A stretch of DNA of 64,000 nucleotides from positions 2,232,001 through 2,296,000 of the forward strand of contig NZ_CP042434.1 of NCBI RefSeq assembly GCF_007971385.1. Direction: 5' to 3'. Position numbers and translations under genes: made by a program. The DNA is from Arachidicoccus ginsenosidivorans (GTDB lineage Bacteria > Bacteroidota > Bacteroidia > Chitinophagales > Chitinophagaceae). How positions within the stretch are numbered: position 1 is the stretch's first letter; the number at the start of each line of letters is the position of its first letter. Of the stretch, positions 20,664-30,003 are shown in pieces. The notes beneath the pieces were generated by a model. That model saw nothing but the letters and a program-made list of their open reading frames with translations, was not told the origin of the DNA and ran no database searches.

Positions 20664-21578
20664 ATGAATCAGCAACCTGTTATAGACAGTGGTGAGCAAG
20701 CTGCGTCAAATGCGAATACATGTCCCAACTGCGGCTTTGCAGCTTCTGGCAATTACTGTGCTAATTGTGGCCAGCAGACAAAGCTACATAAGGATACCTT
20801 CTGGGGGCTTATCAGTCATTTTACGGCGCATTATTTTCACTATGATAGTAAGTTCTGGCAAACGCTGAAGGCGCTGGTCTTTTCACCGGGTAAATTAACG
20901 ATTGCCTATCAGGAGAAAAAAAGACAACGATATATCCCACCGATTTCGTTGTATATATTTATAAGCATTGTGTTTTTTCTGTTATTGCCCATTTTCCAAC
21001 GGCAATTTATTCAAGTAAATAGTGCGCCAAAAGCCGCTAAGACAACTCAAGTGGATTTATCCAAAAAACTGTCCATCGAAAAAAGGGCGGAGGCCGAGGC
21101 AGCAAAAGAGGGCCGGCAAGTTGGTACAGGCACTAAATATGCTGCAAGAGTCAGCGATGGATTACTGACTGATTTAAGTGATCATCCAATGGAGTTTAAA
21201 CAGCGACTTTTGCATGCCATTCCAAAGGTTTTCTTTTTTATGATTCCAATGCTTGCTGCGCTCTTAAAACTATTTTTGATCCGGCAAAAGCGGTTTTATT
21301 TTGTGGACCATGCTGTCTTTGCGCTGCATGTCCATAGTTTTGTTTTTATCCTTTGTTTGATAGGCCTGATCAATCCATTTCAGCATATACAATATCAAAT
21401 CAGCGATATCATCTTGATTGTCTGTTTACTTTATTATATCCTGGCCATACACCGTGTATATAAAAGCGGCTGGATCAAGTCTGTTTTAGTTGGACTTGGC
21501 TCAGCCGCTCTTTACTTTATTACCTTATTGCTGGTGGTATTAATTGTACTCTGGATCCTGGTAGAGACGGGACATTAA
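20664..21578 (+). CDS. DUF3667 membrane protein with N-terminal zinc ribbon
   Basis: 304-residue protein of unknown function. The N-terminus has a zinc ribbon (CPNCGFAASGNYCANCGQQ, residues 20-38), then the DUF3667 core (FHYDSKFWQTLKALVFSPGKL; YIPPISLYIFISIVFFLLL). A charged linker of about 80 residues precedes four or five further hydrophobic helices, three of them in the last 110 residues. It is likely an inner-membrane protein with a cytoplasmic zinc ribbon. A possible minus-7 element TAAATTTG sits at 20611-20618. It converges with hemB, leaving only 17 bp between stops. Confidence 0.82.
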   Translation: MNQQPVIDSGEQAASNANTCPNCGFAASGNYCANCGQQTKLHKDTFWGLISHFTAHYFHYDSKFWQTLKALVFSPGKLTIAYQEKKRQRYIPPISLYIFISIVFFLLLPIFQRQFIQVNSAPKAAKTTQVDLSKKLSIEKRAEAEAAKEGRQVGTGTKYAARVSDGLLTDLSDHPMEFKQRLLHAIPKVFFFMIPMLAALLKLFLIRQKRFYFVDHAVFALHVHSFVFILCLIGLINPFQHIQYQISDIILIVCLLYYILAIHRVYKSGWIKSVLVGLGSAALYFITLLLVVLIVLWILVETGH

Positions 21579-21595
21579 AAGTATATCTGCCTATT

Positions 21596-22576
21596 CTAAC
21601 CCAGTAACTGCAGGACATCTTTTGCAAAATAAGTAGCTATGAGATCAGCCCCTGCTCTTTTAATGGAAGTCAGGCTCTCCAGTACTGTCTTTTGTTCATC
21701 CAGCCAGCCCATTTTTGCAGCGGCCTTGATCATGGCATATTCGCCACTGACATGATAGGCACTCACTGGTACGGTTACTGCATTTTTAACTTCTCTTACA
21801 ATATCCAGATAAGCCATTGCCGGTTTAACCATTACGATATCAGCACCCTGCTGAACATCTTGCAGGGTCTCATTAATGGCTTCAATGCGGTTGGCATAAT
21901 TCATCTGATAGGTTTTCTTATCGCCAAAGCCAGGGGCACTATCCAGTGCATCCCTAAAAGGACCGTAAAAACAACTGGCATATTTGGCGCTGTAAGACAT
22001 GATGCCAACGCCGGAATGTCCGTTTTCCTCCAATGCTTTTCTAAATACACCAATGCGCCCGTCCATCATATCACTGGGAGCGATAAAATCTGCGCCTGCA
22101 TCCGCGTGAGACAGGCTCATTTTAGTGAGCGCATCCACGGTTTCGTCATTTAATATATAACCGGATTTAACATCCACAATCCCGTCATGACCGTACTGAG
22201 AATAAGGATCGAGGGCTACATCTGTCATTACCACCATTTCTGGAACGGCGTCTTTAATCGCTTTAATGGCTCTTTGCATAAGTCCGTCCGGATTCCAGCT
22301 TTCTTTGCCTGTATTGTCCTTGGTGCTGTCATTCGTTTTTACAAAAAGTAAGATGCTTTTAATGCCCAGGTCCCACAGTTCGCGCACTTCCTGGAGCGTT
22401 TTATCTAATGAACGCCTGTAATAACCCGGCATGGAAGGAATCTCATAGACGATATCCTTGCCTTCATCAATAAATAGCGGTAAAATAAAATCATTAGGAG
22501 TAAGCACTGTCTCTGCTACCAGACCACGGATGGCCTCAGAGCGTCTGGTTATTCTGTTTCTTCTTTGTAAATACAT
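21596..22576 (-). CDS. hemB: Porphobilinogen synthase (delta-aminolevulinate dehydratase)
   Basis: Condenses two 5-aminolevulinate molecules to porphobilinogen. The 326-residue protein carries both Schiff-base lysines, Lys198 in SYSAKYASCFYGPFRDA and Lys251 in VMVKPAMAYLDIV. The metal-site region reads TDVALDPYSQYGHDG (118-132): the three cysteines of zinc-type enzymes are absent, so it belongs to the Mg/K-dependent group like the Pseudomonas aeruginosa enzyme. It is the last gene of the minus-strand haem cluster, 87 bp after hemF. Confidence 0.97.
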   Translation of the reverse strand: MYLQRRNRITRRSEAIRGLVAETVLTPNDFILPLFIDEGKDIVYEIPSMPGYYRRSLDKTLQEVRELWDLGIKSILLFVKTNDSTKDNTGKESWNPDGLMQRAIKAIKDAVPEMVVMTDVALDPYSQYGHDGIVDVKSGYILNDETVDALTKMSLSHADAGADFIAPSDMMDGRIGVFRKALEENGHSGVGIMSYSAKYASCFYGPFRDALDSAPGFGDKKTYQMNYANRIEAINETLQDVQQGADIVMVKPAMAYLDIVREVKNAVTVPVSAYHVSGEYAMIKAAAKMGWLDEQKTVLESLTSIKRAGADLIATYFAKDVLQLLG

Positions 22577-22663
22577 GATATTTAATATTTATATTGATCC
22601 AGCGGACTGATTTTAATATTAAAAAGTCGGGCTGGTAATTGGGTTACTCAAATACTATCGCCA

Positions 22664-23668
22664 TCACACCCAATCTTTTGGATGCTGGCAGGCATCCAAA
22701 AGTGCCGCTTCTGGTGACCCGGGTAAAGGTTGATAATTATAATCAAACCTTACCTGAGGCGGCAGACTCATCAGGATACTTTCCGTACGCCCATTTGTTT
22801 TAAGGCCGAATAAAGTACCCCTGTCATGGATCAGGTTGAATTCTACATACCGACCTCTACGGATCTGTTGCCAGTATGTATTTTGATCCGTATAAGGCGT
22901 ATCTGCCCTTTTTTCTACAATAGGTAGGTAGGCCGGGATAAACTGAGATCCAACTGCTCGCTGAAAGGCAAAAGCCTGCTCCAAAGAAAATATAACCGGA
23001 TGTTGCTGTCCATTTTCTTCAGGTATTAAATGATCATAGAACACGCCGCCTATGCCCCGCATCTCAAAACCGCGGTGGCTATTATTAAAATACTTATCGC
23101 ACCAGGTTTTATAAGCCGGGTATAGCGTTTTGCCAAAAGGATCCATGGCTGTTTTAAAACAGCCATGAAAATGACGGGCATCCTCGTCAAACAGGTAATA
23201 AGGGGTTAGATCCGCTCCCCCTCCAAACCAGCGTCGGATTACCTCCTGTTTTTCATTGTAGAGCTCAAAATAACGCCAGTTGGCATGTGTCGTGGGTACA
23301 AATGGGTTTATAGGATGAATAACAAGGCTGATACCAGCGGCAAACCACTGATGTCCGTTCATGCCCAATTGCTGACGCATAGGTTCCGTTACCGGTCCGT
23401 GAACGATAGAGGTATTGACGCCTCCTTTTTCAAAAACATGCCCGTTTGTAATAATTCTTGTACGGCCTCCGCCCTCTTGTTTGCCTTCCGGGCTGGTTCT
23501 GGCCCACTGTTCATCCGTAAATACCGCTTTGCCATCTTTGTTTTCCAATGCTGCACAGATATCATTTTGCAGTGCCAGGATAAAAGCACACCAGCGTTCG
23601 CGAAGGCCATCACTGGACGGTCCCATTTGTGGTGCCACATCCTTGATCTTAAATTCTTCTGCTACCAT
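22664..23668 (-). CDS. hemF: Oxygen-dependent coproporphyrinogen III oxidase
   Basis: Converts coproporphyrinogen III to protoporphyrinogen IX using O2. The 334-residue protein shows GKQEGGGRTRIITNGHVFEKGGVN near the N-terminus, SLVIHPINPFVPTTHANWRYFE, WFGGGADLTPYYLFDEDARHFH and RGRYVEFNLIHDRGTLFGL, the standard HemF blocks in order. Choosing hemF over the radical-SAM hemN points to aerobic growth. It sits between hemE (66 bp) and hemB (87 bp) in one direction, consistent with an operon. Confidence 0.97.
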   Translation of the reverse strand: MVAEEFKIKDVAPQMGPSSDGLRERWCAFILALQNDICAALENKDGKAVFTDEQWARTSPEGKQEGGGRTRIITNGHVFEKGGVNTSIVHGPVTEPMRQQLGMNGHQWFAAGISLVIHPINPFVPTTHANWRYFELYNEKQEVIRRWFGGGADLTPYYLFDEDARHFHGCFKTAMDPFGKTLYPAYKTWCDKYFNNSHRGFEMRGIGGVFYDHLIPEENGQQHPVIFSLEQAFAFQRAVGSQFIPAYLPIVEKRADTPYTDQNTYWQQIRRGRYVEFNLIHDRGTLFGLKTNGRTESILMSLPPQVRFDYNYQPLPGSPEAALLDACQHPKDWV

Positions 23669-23734
23669 AACAGCTCTCTTATTTATTCAACGCAAATATT
23701 GATTAGGCCTTCTAATAATGTATAACCTTTAATT

Positions 23735-24792
23735 TTATTTTCTTTCAAAGTTTTTTACCGTCTCTACAAAGGCCCGTGCATGGTCTACCGGAATATTAGG
23801 TAAGATACCATGACCGAGATTTGCGATCCAGCAGTCCGTTCCAAAACGAGTAAGCATTCTTTCCACTTCCTTTTTGAGTTCGGGAATGGGCAGTAACAGT
23901 TTGGAAGGGTCAAAATTACCTTGCAGCGCGATATCTTTGCCGGCCAGTTTTCTGGCCGTTTCAGGTTCGATACACCAATCAATCCCAAGACCCCGGGCAC
24001 CTGTATTGGCCATATCGGGAAGGGATTGCCAGGCGCCTTTTGCAAATAAAATAACGGGGGCCTCCTGTTGGATGGCCGCCGTGATCTGACTGAGATAAGG
24101 CAGAGACCAGGTTTCAAAATCAGTTTTGCTTAAAAGCCCCCCCAACTGTCAAATACCTGGATCAGATCAGCCCCTGCTTTTATCTGTGCTTTCAGATACA
24201 GGATGGTGCTATCAGTGATCTTTTGTAGGAGCTGTGCAGCCAACTGAGGATGCTGATAACAAAATGCCTTGGCCTCATCGAAGGTTTTTGAGCCTTTACC
24301 CTGTACCATGTAACATAGTAAAGTCCAGGGCGCACCGGCAAAACCGATTAAAGGAACGCGGCCATTTAATTCCTGTTTGATTAATTTTATAGCGCTGGTC
24401 ACATAGCCCAGTTTTTCTTCAATATCCGGCACCTGTAATCTGTCCAGATCATTTGTTGTTTTTATTGGATCAGGCAGTAAAGGCCCCAGCTTTTCCACTA
24501 ATTGCACTTCCATACCCATCGCCTGAGGGATAACCAGGATATCAGAAAATAAAATGGCGGCATCCACACCAATGATATCAACTGGTTGTAGTGTAATCTC
24601 TGCAGCCAGTTCAGGAGTTTGAACTCTTTCAAAAAAAGAGTATTTGTTTCTAAGGGCGATATATTGCGGCAGATAACGACCCGCCTGGCGCATCATCCAA
24701 ACAGGAAAACGCTCAGTCGAGGCGCCTTTTAATGTCCTTAAGATTAAATCGTTTTTTATGGAGGTTGCCATATTTAGTGTACTTGTTGTCAT
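23735..24792 (-). CDS. hemE: Uroporphyrinogen decarboxylase, frameshifted
   Basis: Decarboxylates uroporphyrinogen III to coproporphyrinogen III. The N-terminal part has [16 protein letters not shown], the invariant substrate-binding motif, and [15 protein letters not shown]. The frame stops just after QVFDSWGG at 24130. Adding one base to the C7 run at 24137-24143 (plus strand) gives [20 protein letters not shown] and continues to the normal C-terminus ([28 protein letters not shown]). The reconstructed length, about 352 residues, is normal. Because the gene is needed for haem, the break is almost certainly a sequencing artefact. It starts 9 bp after hemD. Confidence 0.93.
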
Positions 24793-24801
24793 AAATGAGA
24801 A

Positions 24802-25524
24802 TTAGGCTTCAGATGCTTTTTGTTTGTCAAAATAAATTTTTACCTCGTTTAAGAGGGCAGCCTGCGTAGGCTCCGGGGCGACAATGGTTGTATTATTGCA
24901 AAATGCCCTGATAGATGCAGCGGTTGTTTCGCCTATGGCGAATAAAACGGTTGCATTATTCATACGGGGATTATGGTTAAAAAAGCATTCAGCGGCAGAG
25001 GGACTGAAAAACAGAATGCCTTCTATGTCACCTCCGATATTAGAGGGAATACAACTTGTTTTATAACAGATTAACTCCTCCAGGGGGACATTCAGCTCCT
25101 TGCAGGTGGCTGGAAGGGTGGGCATTCTTTTGTCTCCACAGAAAAAAACAGCGGGTCTTTGCCTGAAAGCAGACAAGTCAGATTTTATGGTGGCCGCAAG
25201 ATTTGTGCTATTGGTCGCCATATTTACAATCAATGCTTCTGGTACGTATTTTAATAAAACAGTCCTGGTTTTGCCTTGAAGACAATAGATATTCCAGTCT
25301 GGTTTTTGTTCTAACCTTTCAAAGACTGACCTAACGGCGACCTCACTGGTAAACACGGCGTTTATGGAGTCCCTGCCTAATTCAAAAATCCTTTGCTCAA
25401 CTTCAGTGTCATAAGAGAGCTCTTTATTAATTAATGGAAATGTATATAACCTATATCCAAAATCCCACGCTTTGATGGCGTCTTGATCGGTGATTTCTGC
25501 TGTGGAGATCAGTGTATTAATCAT
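24802..25524 (-). CDS. hemD: Uroporphyrinogen-III synthase
   Basis: Cyclises hydroxymethylbilane with inversion of ring D. HemD is poorly conserved, and here identity rests mainly on context plus weak motifs: an N-terminal LISTAEITDQDAIKAW region, INAVFTSEVAVRSVFERL (typical hemD 'TS..AV' segment), YCLQGKTR and the C-terminal GILFFSPSAAECFF plus FAIGETTAASIRAF, which match the conserved SPS and IG-TTA positions. The length of 240 residues fits. It sits between hemC (43 bp) and hemE (9 bp). Confidence 0.88.
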   Translation of the reverse strand: MINTLISTAEITDQDAIKAWDFGYRLYTFPLINKELSYDTEVEQRIFELGRDSINAVFTSEVAVRSVFERLEQKPDWNIYCLQGKTRTVLLKYVPEALIVNMATNSTNLAATIKSDLSAFRQRPAVFFCGDKRMPTLPATCKELNVPLEELICYKTSCIPSNIGGDIEGILFFSPSAAECFFNHNPRMNNATVLFAIGETTAASIRAFCNNTTIVAPEPTQAALLNEVKIYFDKQKASEA

Positions 25525-25567
25525 GAATCATCTGTTTAGGTTAAACTTTTGTTTCAGGTTATTTGTA

Positions 25568-26554
25568 TTAAGATTTTGGGGGCACTTCAAAAGGAGGCGT
25601 GGTCGCGGCTGCCGCCGCCCCGGCTCTGATCTCGGCCACGATCTTATCGGCTCCTTGCTCAAGGAGCTTTTTGGCTGCCTGGGTGCCAAGTGTATTATAT
25701 TGATCCAGTCCAGCTGATTGCTTACAGCTGAATTTACGGCGGCCATCCAAGGAGAGGATGCTTCCGCTAAATTGTATGGTATCATGGACGACCCTGGCAA
25801 ATGCGCTGATCGGGGTAGAACAACCGCCCATCAGGGTATTTAAAAAATCCCTTTCCACTTTTACGGCCTTTTGAGTCGCCTCATTGTTTAACCTATGGAT
25901 TAGCTGGATCGCTTCATTGTCATCTGTCCTGGCAACAACGACAATGGCACCTTGAGCCGGAGCGGGAAGCATCCAGGGGATTGCTGCGGCATTTTCAGGA
26001 CGCTCTTCAATTCTTTCCAGTCCTGCTGCAGCAAAGATGGCGCCGTCCCATTGATTGCTCTGGAGTTTTTGCATCCGGGTCTGTACATTGCCACGCAGAT
26101 TCTCAATGTGCATTTCGGGGAACTGTTCAAGAATCTGCGCTTTTCGTCTGACGGAACCGGTGGCAACTGTTCCTTTAAGTGTTTTATCCTCTCCTTTTAA
26201 AAAAGCCGCTGCGAATGCGGGATCTTTAAAGACCAATAGATCTTTTTCGCTCGCTCTTGGCAGCACAGCAGCTTGGCTGATGCCCTGGGCTAACACGGTC
26301 GGGACATCTTTAAAGGAATGAACAGCGATATCGATTTTACCACTAAGCAGGAATGCGTCCAGGGTTTTAGTAAATACACCCTGTACGCCCATGGCGTAAA
26401 GAGGAGTCACCAGATCCAGATCCCCTTCGCTTTTTACAGGAACCATGTTGGTTTGGATTCCTAGGGATTGCAGCATTGTTGCCGCAGTAGTTGCCTGCCA
26501 TAATGCAAGTTTGCTATCCCTGGTGCCTATTTTTAAAACCCGCTCACCGTCCAT
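25568..26554 (-). CDS. hemC: Hydroxymethylbilane synthase (porphobilinogen deaminase)
   Basis: Polymerises four porphobilinogens into hydroxymethylbilane on a dipyrromethane cofactor. The 328-residue protein has KIGTRDSKLALWQA at the N-terminus, IDIAVHSFKDVPT (75-87), ATGSVRRKAQI and LMGGCSTPISAFA with cofactor-attachment Cys245. The tail ends in an Ala/Pro-rich stretch (RAGAAAAATTPPFEVPPKS) not usual in the family and probably disordered. First gene after a 152-bp gap and hairpin downstream of hemA. Confidence 0.97.
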   Translation of the reverse strand: MDGERVLKIGTRDSKLALWQATTAATMLQSLGIQTNMVPVKSEGDLDLVTPLYAMGVQGVFTKTLDAFLLSGKIDIAVHSFKDVPTVLAQGISQAAVLPRASEKDLLVFKDPAFAAAFLKGEDKTLKGTVATGSVRRKAQILEQFPEMHIENLRGNVQTRMQKLQSNQWDGAIFAAAGLERIEERPENAAAIPWMLPAPAQGAIVVVARTDDNEAIQLIHRLNNEATQKAVKVERDFLNTLMGGCSTPISAFARVVHDTIQFSGSILSLDGRRKFSCKQSAGLDQYNTLGTQAAKKLLEQGADKIVAEIRAGAAAAATTPPFEVPPKS

Positions 26555-26646
26555 GTTAATCGTTTGTTGTATGCTTTATGTAAGAAATACGCCTCCCGTT
26601 TGACTAAGTATATAACCTAAATGGCAGGAAGCGGTTATATAAGATT

Positions 26647-26686
26647 TAAAGAACAGTTGAGTCCGATAGAAAAGCACTGTTCTTTA
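26647..26686 (-). other. Hairpin between hemA and hemC
   Basis: Perfect 11-bp stem (26647-26657 with 26676-26686) and an 18-nt loop. It has no long T-run on the minus side, so it is less likely a full terminator than an attenuator, processing site or mRNA stabiliser between hemA and the downstream hem genes. Confidence 0.5.
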
Positions 26687-26706
26687 CTGGTAGAACTTTA
26701 TGGAGA

Positions 26707-28002
26707 TTAATGTGGCTCCGCACTCAGGGGCTCAGAATCCATTTTGGGGTGTCCTTGGCCGTTCTCCAAAGCGTGTCCTTGTATTGCCGTATTATTTAAG
26801 TAATCATGTAGCGTTTCAATATAGGCACAGCCCGGAGTTTGTTCCTGACTGCGCATCTTAATCGCCAGATTTTTAATAGCGGTTTTGATGGCATCTTCCT
26901 GTTGTTGAGGATTAACACATTGCTGAGCCTGTAAAGATTGGAACCAGGAACAATGGTGGATATCCAAGAGTGATTGTTTAGCAGCGCGTATTATAGGAAC
27001 ATTTTTACGCATCTGATACCACTGGGTGAACTCTGCCAAATAGGCGTCTATAATGGTCAGGGCCTTAGGAATTTCCCCTTGCCTTGTTTTCAGGGTGGCA
27101 TCTGCCAATTTTGAGAGATCGTCTACATTGACCAAAATCGTTTGCGGCCTGTTTTTTACCAAAAGATCAATATTGCGAGGGACAGACAGGTCAATCAGTA
27201 CTTTTTTGCCTGCACTTTGTAAATCCTCTTTGAATAAAATCGGTTGGGGTGCATTAGTGGCAACAATGACAATGTCTGCTGCGTCGGCTGCTGATTTTAA
27301 CTGCTCAAAAGGGCGCGTTTTAAGGCCCAGCTCTTTTGCGATAACTTCGGCCTTCTGCTGACTCCTATTAATTAAAGTAATATCTTTTGCGCCTAAATAA
27401 TCAATGAGGTTCTTACAAGTATTATGACCGATTTTACCCGTTCCAACCAGAACGAATTTTTTCTGACTTATGTCAGAGAGGTGCAGCCTAAGAAACTGGA
27501 TGGCAGCAAAGGCGACTGAGACCGTTCCGCCACTGAGTTCTGTTTGATTTTTAATGGCTTTGGATGTCTGAAACGCGGTATTGGAGAGCCGCTCTAAAAA
27601 GGCGTTAATACAATTATGAGCTTTTGCAAATTTGACCGCTTGTTTAATCTGGCCAACGATTTCATAATCACCCAGAATTTGGGAATCCAGGCCACAGGCT
27701 ACATGAAAATAATGCTCGATGGCCTGCCGACCAGATTTATGGTATGCCAAAGATTTAAAGGTGTTAATATCTCCCTGGGTTTCTGAACAAAGTAATTCTG
27801 TTAACAGTTCCACAGAAGGGACAATCCCATATATTTCGGTACGGTTACAGGTGGAAAGCACAAAAAGGCTGTTGATTCCCAGTCCCTGTGCCTTAATTAA
27901 TAGATTCGCATATCCTTGTGTATTTAAGGCAAATTGCCCTCTGATTGATGTATCTGTCTTTTTATAATTTATGCCAACTATATGAAACTGTTCAATTTCC
28001 AT
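26707..28002 (-). CDS. hemA: Glutamyl-tRNA reductase
   Basis: Reduces glutamyl-tRNA to glutamate-1-semialdehyde, the first committed step of C5 haem synthesis. From the chosen ATG at 28002 the protein has 431 residues, beginning MEIEQFHIVGINYKK. The frame is open further upstream, but the extra 39 residues are unlike the family. Catalytic Cys52 lies in STCNRTEIYG, with GLDSQILGDYEIVGQIK, the NADPH-binding VLVGTGKIGHNTCKNL and VDLSVPRNI-like DLSVPRNIDL. A Gly/Glu-rich C-terminal tail extends past the dimerisation domain. It heads the minus-strand haem cluster; hemL is not in the window. Confidence 0.95.
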   Translation of the reverse strand: MEIEQFHIVGINYKKTDTSIRGQFALNTQGYANLLIKAQGLGINSLFVLSTCNRTEIYGIVPSVELLTELLCSETQGDINTFKSLAYHKSGRQAIEHYFHVACGLDSQILGDYEIVGQIKQAVKFAKAHNCINAFLERLSNTAFQTSKAIKNQTELSGGTVSVAFAAIQFLRLHLSDISQKKFVLVGTGKIGHNTCKNLIDYLGAKDITLINRSQQKAEVIAKELGLKTRPFEQLKSAADAADIVIVATNAPQPILFKEDLQSAGKKVLIDLSVPRNIDLLVKNRPQTILVNVDDLSKLADATLKTRQGEIPKALTIIDAYLAEFTQWYQMRKNVPIIRAAKQSLLDIHHCSWFQSLQAQQCVNPQQQEDAIKTAIKNLAIKMRSQEQTPGCAYIETLHDYLNNTAIQGHALENGQGHPKMDSEPLSAEPH

Positions 28003-28146
28003 GTTAATGGGTCCCCTGTTTAATAATTGTGCTTTCTTTGGTTTGAAATTTATCGCCTCACGCTCTTTCAATCTGTTCGTTAGCGGCCAGAGCTTAAAAA
28101 CGCAGACAAATGCAGACAAATTTTAATACCACAGAATTTCACTGGG

Positions 28147-28177
28147 CAAAGGTACTCACAGCCAGTCTCGAAAAAAA
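28147..28177 (-). promoter_or_regulatory. Candidate hemA promoter
   Basis: Minus-strand minus-7 TACCTTTG (28154-28147) is a perfect TAnnTTTG. An all-T minus-33 element lies 19 nt upstream. The transcript would have a leader of about 135 nt before ATG 28002, long enough for regulation. Confidence 0.5.
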
Positions 28178-28692
28178 TGTATTTGGTCATGCAAATGTCA
28201 TATTTGCGAGGCTGCGTTTTCTTAACACATTAATTATCAAGATATTGAAAAGTGCTTAAATAGTACTTAATTTTTATTTCGGCTTAAACGGCTACGACCA
28301 AATCTTCAGTTAGTAACATTTTATCCACAATGGTTGCTGTGCGAATTTTAAAATAGTGCAATAGGCTTGATTAGTTGGCGGCACAATTAAAGCAATATAA
28401 AATACCCCAAAGTAAGCAAAATGGATTGTTTTGTAATCCAGTGGCAGGATTAGGTTATTTGGCCGGATGGGTTTTGCGCCAGCGCTTGTAAAAGTGCTAT
28501 CATACTAACCATTTTTCAGAAAATTTATGAAAAAAACAACTGTAATAGCAAATTGCACAATTTGTAACTCCCTAACAATTATTTGTTTGTGAAGATTTTT
28601 AAATTTTGTTTAAAAAAAGTCCAATACTTCTATTAAAAAATTAAAAGTTTATTATACTTTCATGCCATGAAATTGGTTTAAAACAAGAGCTT
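28178..28692. other. Divergent intergenic region between hemA and the ROK regulator
   Basis: About 515 bp, AT-rich, without a convincing coding frame. It must contain the promoter of the ROK gene, but no full TTTG-N19-21-TAnnTTTG match is visible (nearest is TTATACTTTC around 28650). Confidence 0.45.
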
Positions 28693-29889
28693 ATGTCCAA
28701 AAAAACAATTTTAAATAAGAAGAATATTATCAAATCCCTGTTTTTGACAGACGGGCTCTCTTTTGCAGAAATCAGCGAGCAGATCGGTAAAAGCCATTCC
28801 CTGGCCATGAAGTTAGTTTCTGAACTTGTGGATAGTGGTGTTTTGGTAGAAAAAGGTCTGGCCCCTTCCAGTGGAGGCCGAAGACCTCAAACACATTCCC
28901 TAATCCCAGATACATTTTTTTTGGTGGCTGTAGCGATGGATCAATTTGTTTCGCGCATAGCGATTTTGGATGCCAATCGCAAACTGGTAGTGCCTGTAAA
29001 GCAAATGGAATTAGGTCTGGCTGGCAATGACCAGGCGTTGGAAAAAATCACCGATGCTATTAATGAAAGTATTCAACAGGCTCCCATCGATAAAAGTAAG
29101 ATCCTGGGTATTGGTATCGGAATGCCAGGCTTTATTAATGCCGCTAAAGGAGCAAATTATACGTTTCTTGGAGATATAGCAGGGGCATATATCAAAGAAA
29201 AGACGGGCTATCCAACTTTTATTGAGAATGATTCCTCTACGATTGCATTAGCAGAAATCAAATATGGTCAGGCCGTAAATGAGAAAAATGCCATGATTCT
29301 TAATCTTAGTTGGGGTATTGGCCTGGGTATGATTCTGGACGGCAAACTCTTTAGAGGAAATGATGGTTTCGCGGGGGAGTTTAGTCATATACCCTTATTT
29401 AAAAATGGAAAGCTCTGCAGTTGTGGCAAAACCGGATGTTTAGAAACGGAGACTTCATTAAGTTATATGATCCGCAAAGCTAAAGCAGAAATTAGATCTG
29501 GAAGGGCAACTTATCTGACTAAAAATAATCTCGATGAAACCGACCATGAGGCGGTTGCAAGACAATTTATTGATGCCGCTATTTTGGGGGACACCTTAGT
29601 TATTGAGATCATATCAGCTGTTGCTTATAATATCGGTAGAGGTATTGCGATTTTGATGCACCTAATCAATCCAGGTAAGATTATATTAAGTGGTCGGATG
29701 GCAGGAGCCGGCAGGATTTGGCTAGCACCTATACAGCAGGCTATTAATGAATTCTGTATTCCACGACTCGTAAGCAATACAAAAATTGAATTATCTCAGT
29801 TAGGCCATGAAGCCGAAATTATCGGGGCCGCCACACTGGTTATTGAAAATATTAAGCACTGTCCGATGGAGCATATTTTAAATAAATAG
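28693..29889 (+). CDS. ROK-family transcriptional regulator
   Basis: 398-residue sugar-responsive repressor. Residues 1-75 form a winged helix-turn-helix (LSFAEISEQIGKSHSLAMKLVSELVDSGVL, then the wing GLAPSSGGRRP). The rest is a ROK kinase-like fold: IGIGMPGFINAAKG, IENDSSTIALAE, the LSWGIGLGMILDG phosphate motif, and the zinc site CSCGKTGCLET (His...CxCGxxGCxE pattern). It reads towards a susC-susD pair 114 bp downstream, so it probably controls that locus in response to a sugar or sugar phosphate. An NagC- or XylR-like role is possible; the effector is unknown. Confidence 0.92.
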   Translation: MSKKTILNKKNIIKSLFLTDGLSFAEISEQIGKSHSLAMKLVSELVDSGVLVEKGLAPSSGGRRPQTHSLIPDTFFLVAVAMDQFVSRIAILDANRKLVVPVKQMELGLAGNDQALEKITDAINESIQQAPIDKSKILGIGIGMPGFINAAKGANYTFLGDIAGAYIKEKTGYPTFIENDSSTIALAEIKYGQAVNEKNAMILNLSWGIGLGMILDGKLFRGNDGFAGEFSHIPLFKNGKLCSCGKTGCLETETSLSYMIRKAKAEIRSGRATYLTKNNLDETDHEAVARQFIDAAILGDTLVIEIISAVAYNIGRGIAILMHLINPGKIILSGRMAGAGRIWLAPIQQAINEFCIPRLVSNTKIELSQLGHEAEIIGAATLVIENIKHCPMEHILNK

Positions 29890-30003
29890 CGCATAGAGGA
29901 ATCAGGCTGAATTTAATTGCGTACCGCTGTCAAAATAGGGTCGCAAGTACAATGGAAAACAAACAAATAAGCTAAATTAAAAATTTTACTCAACGCAAAA
30001 GTA

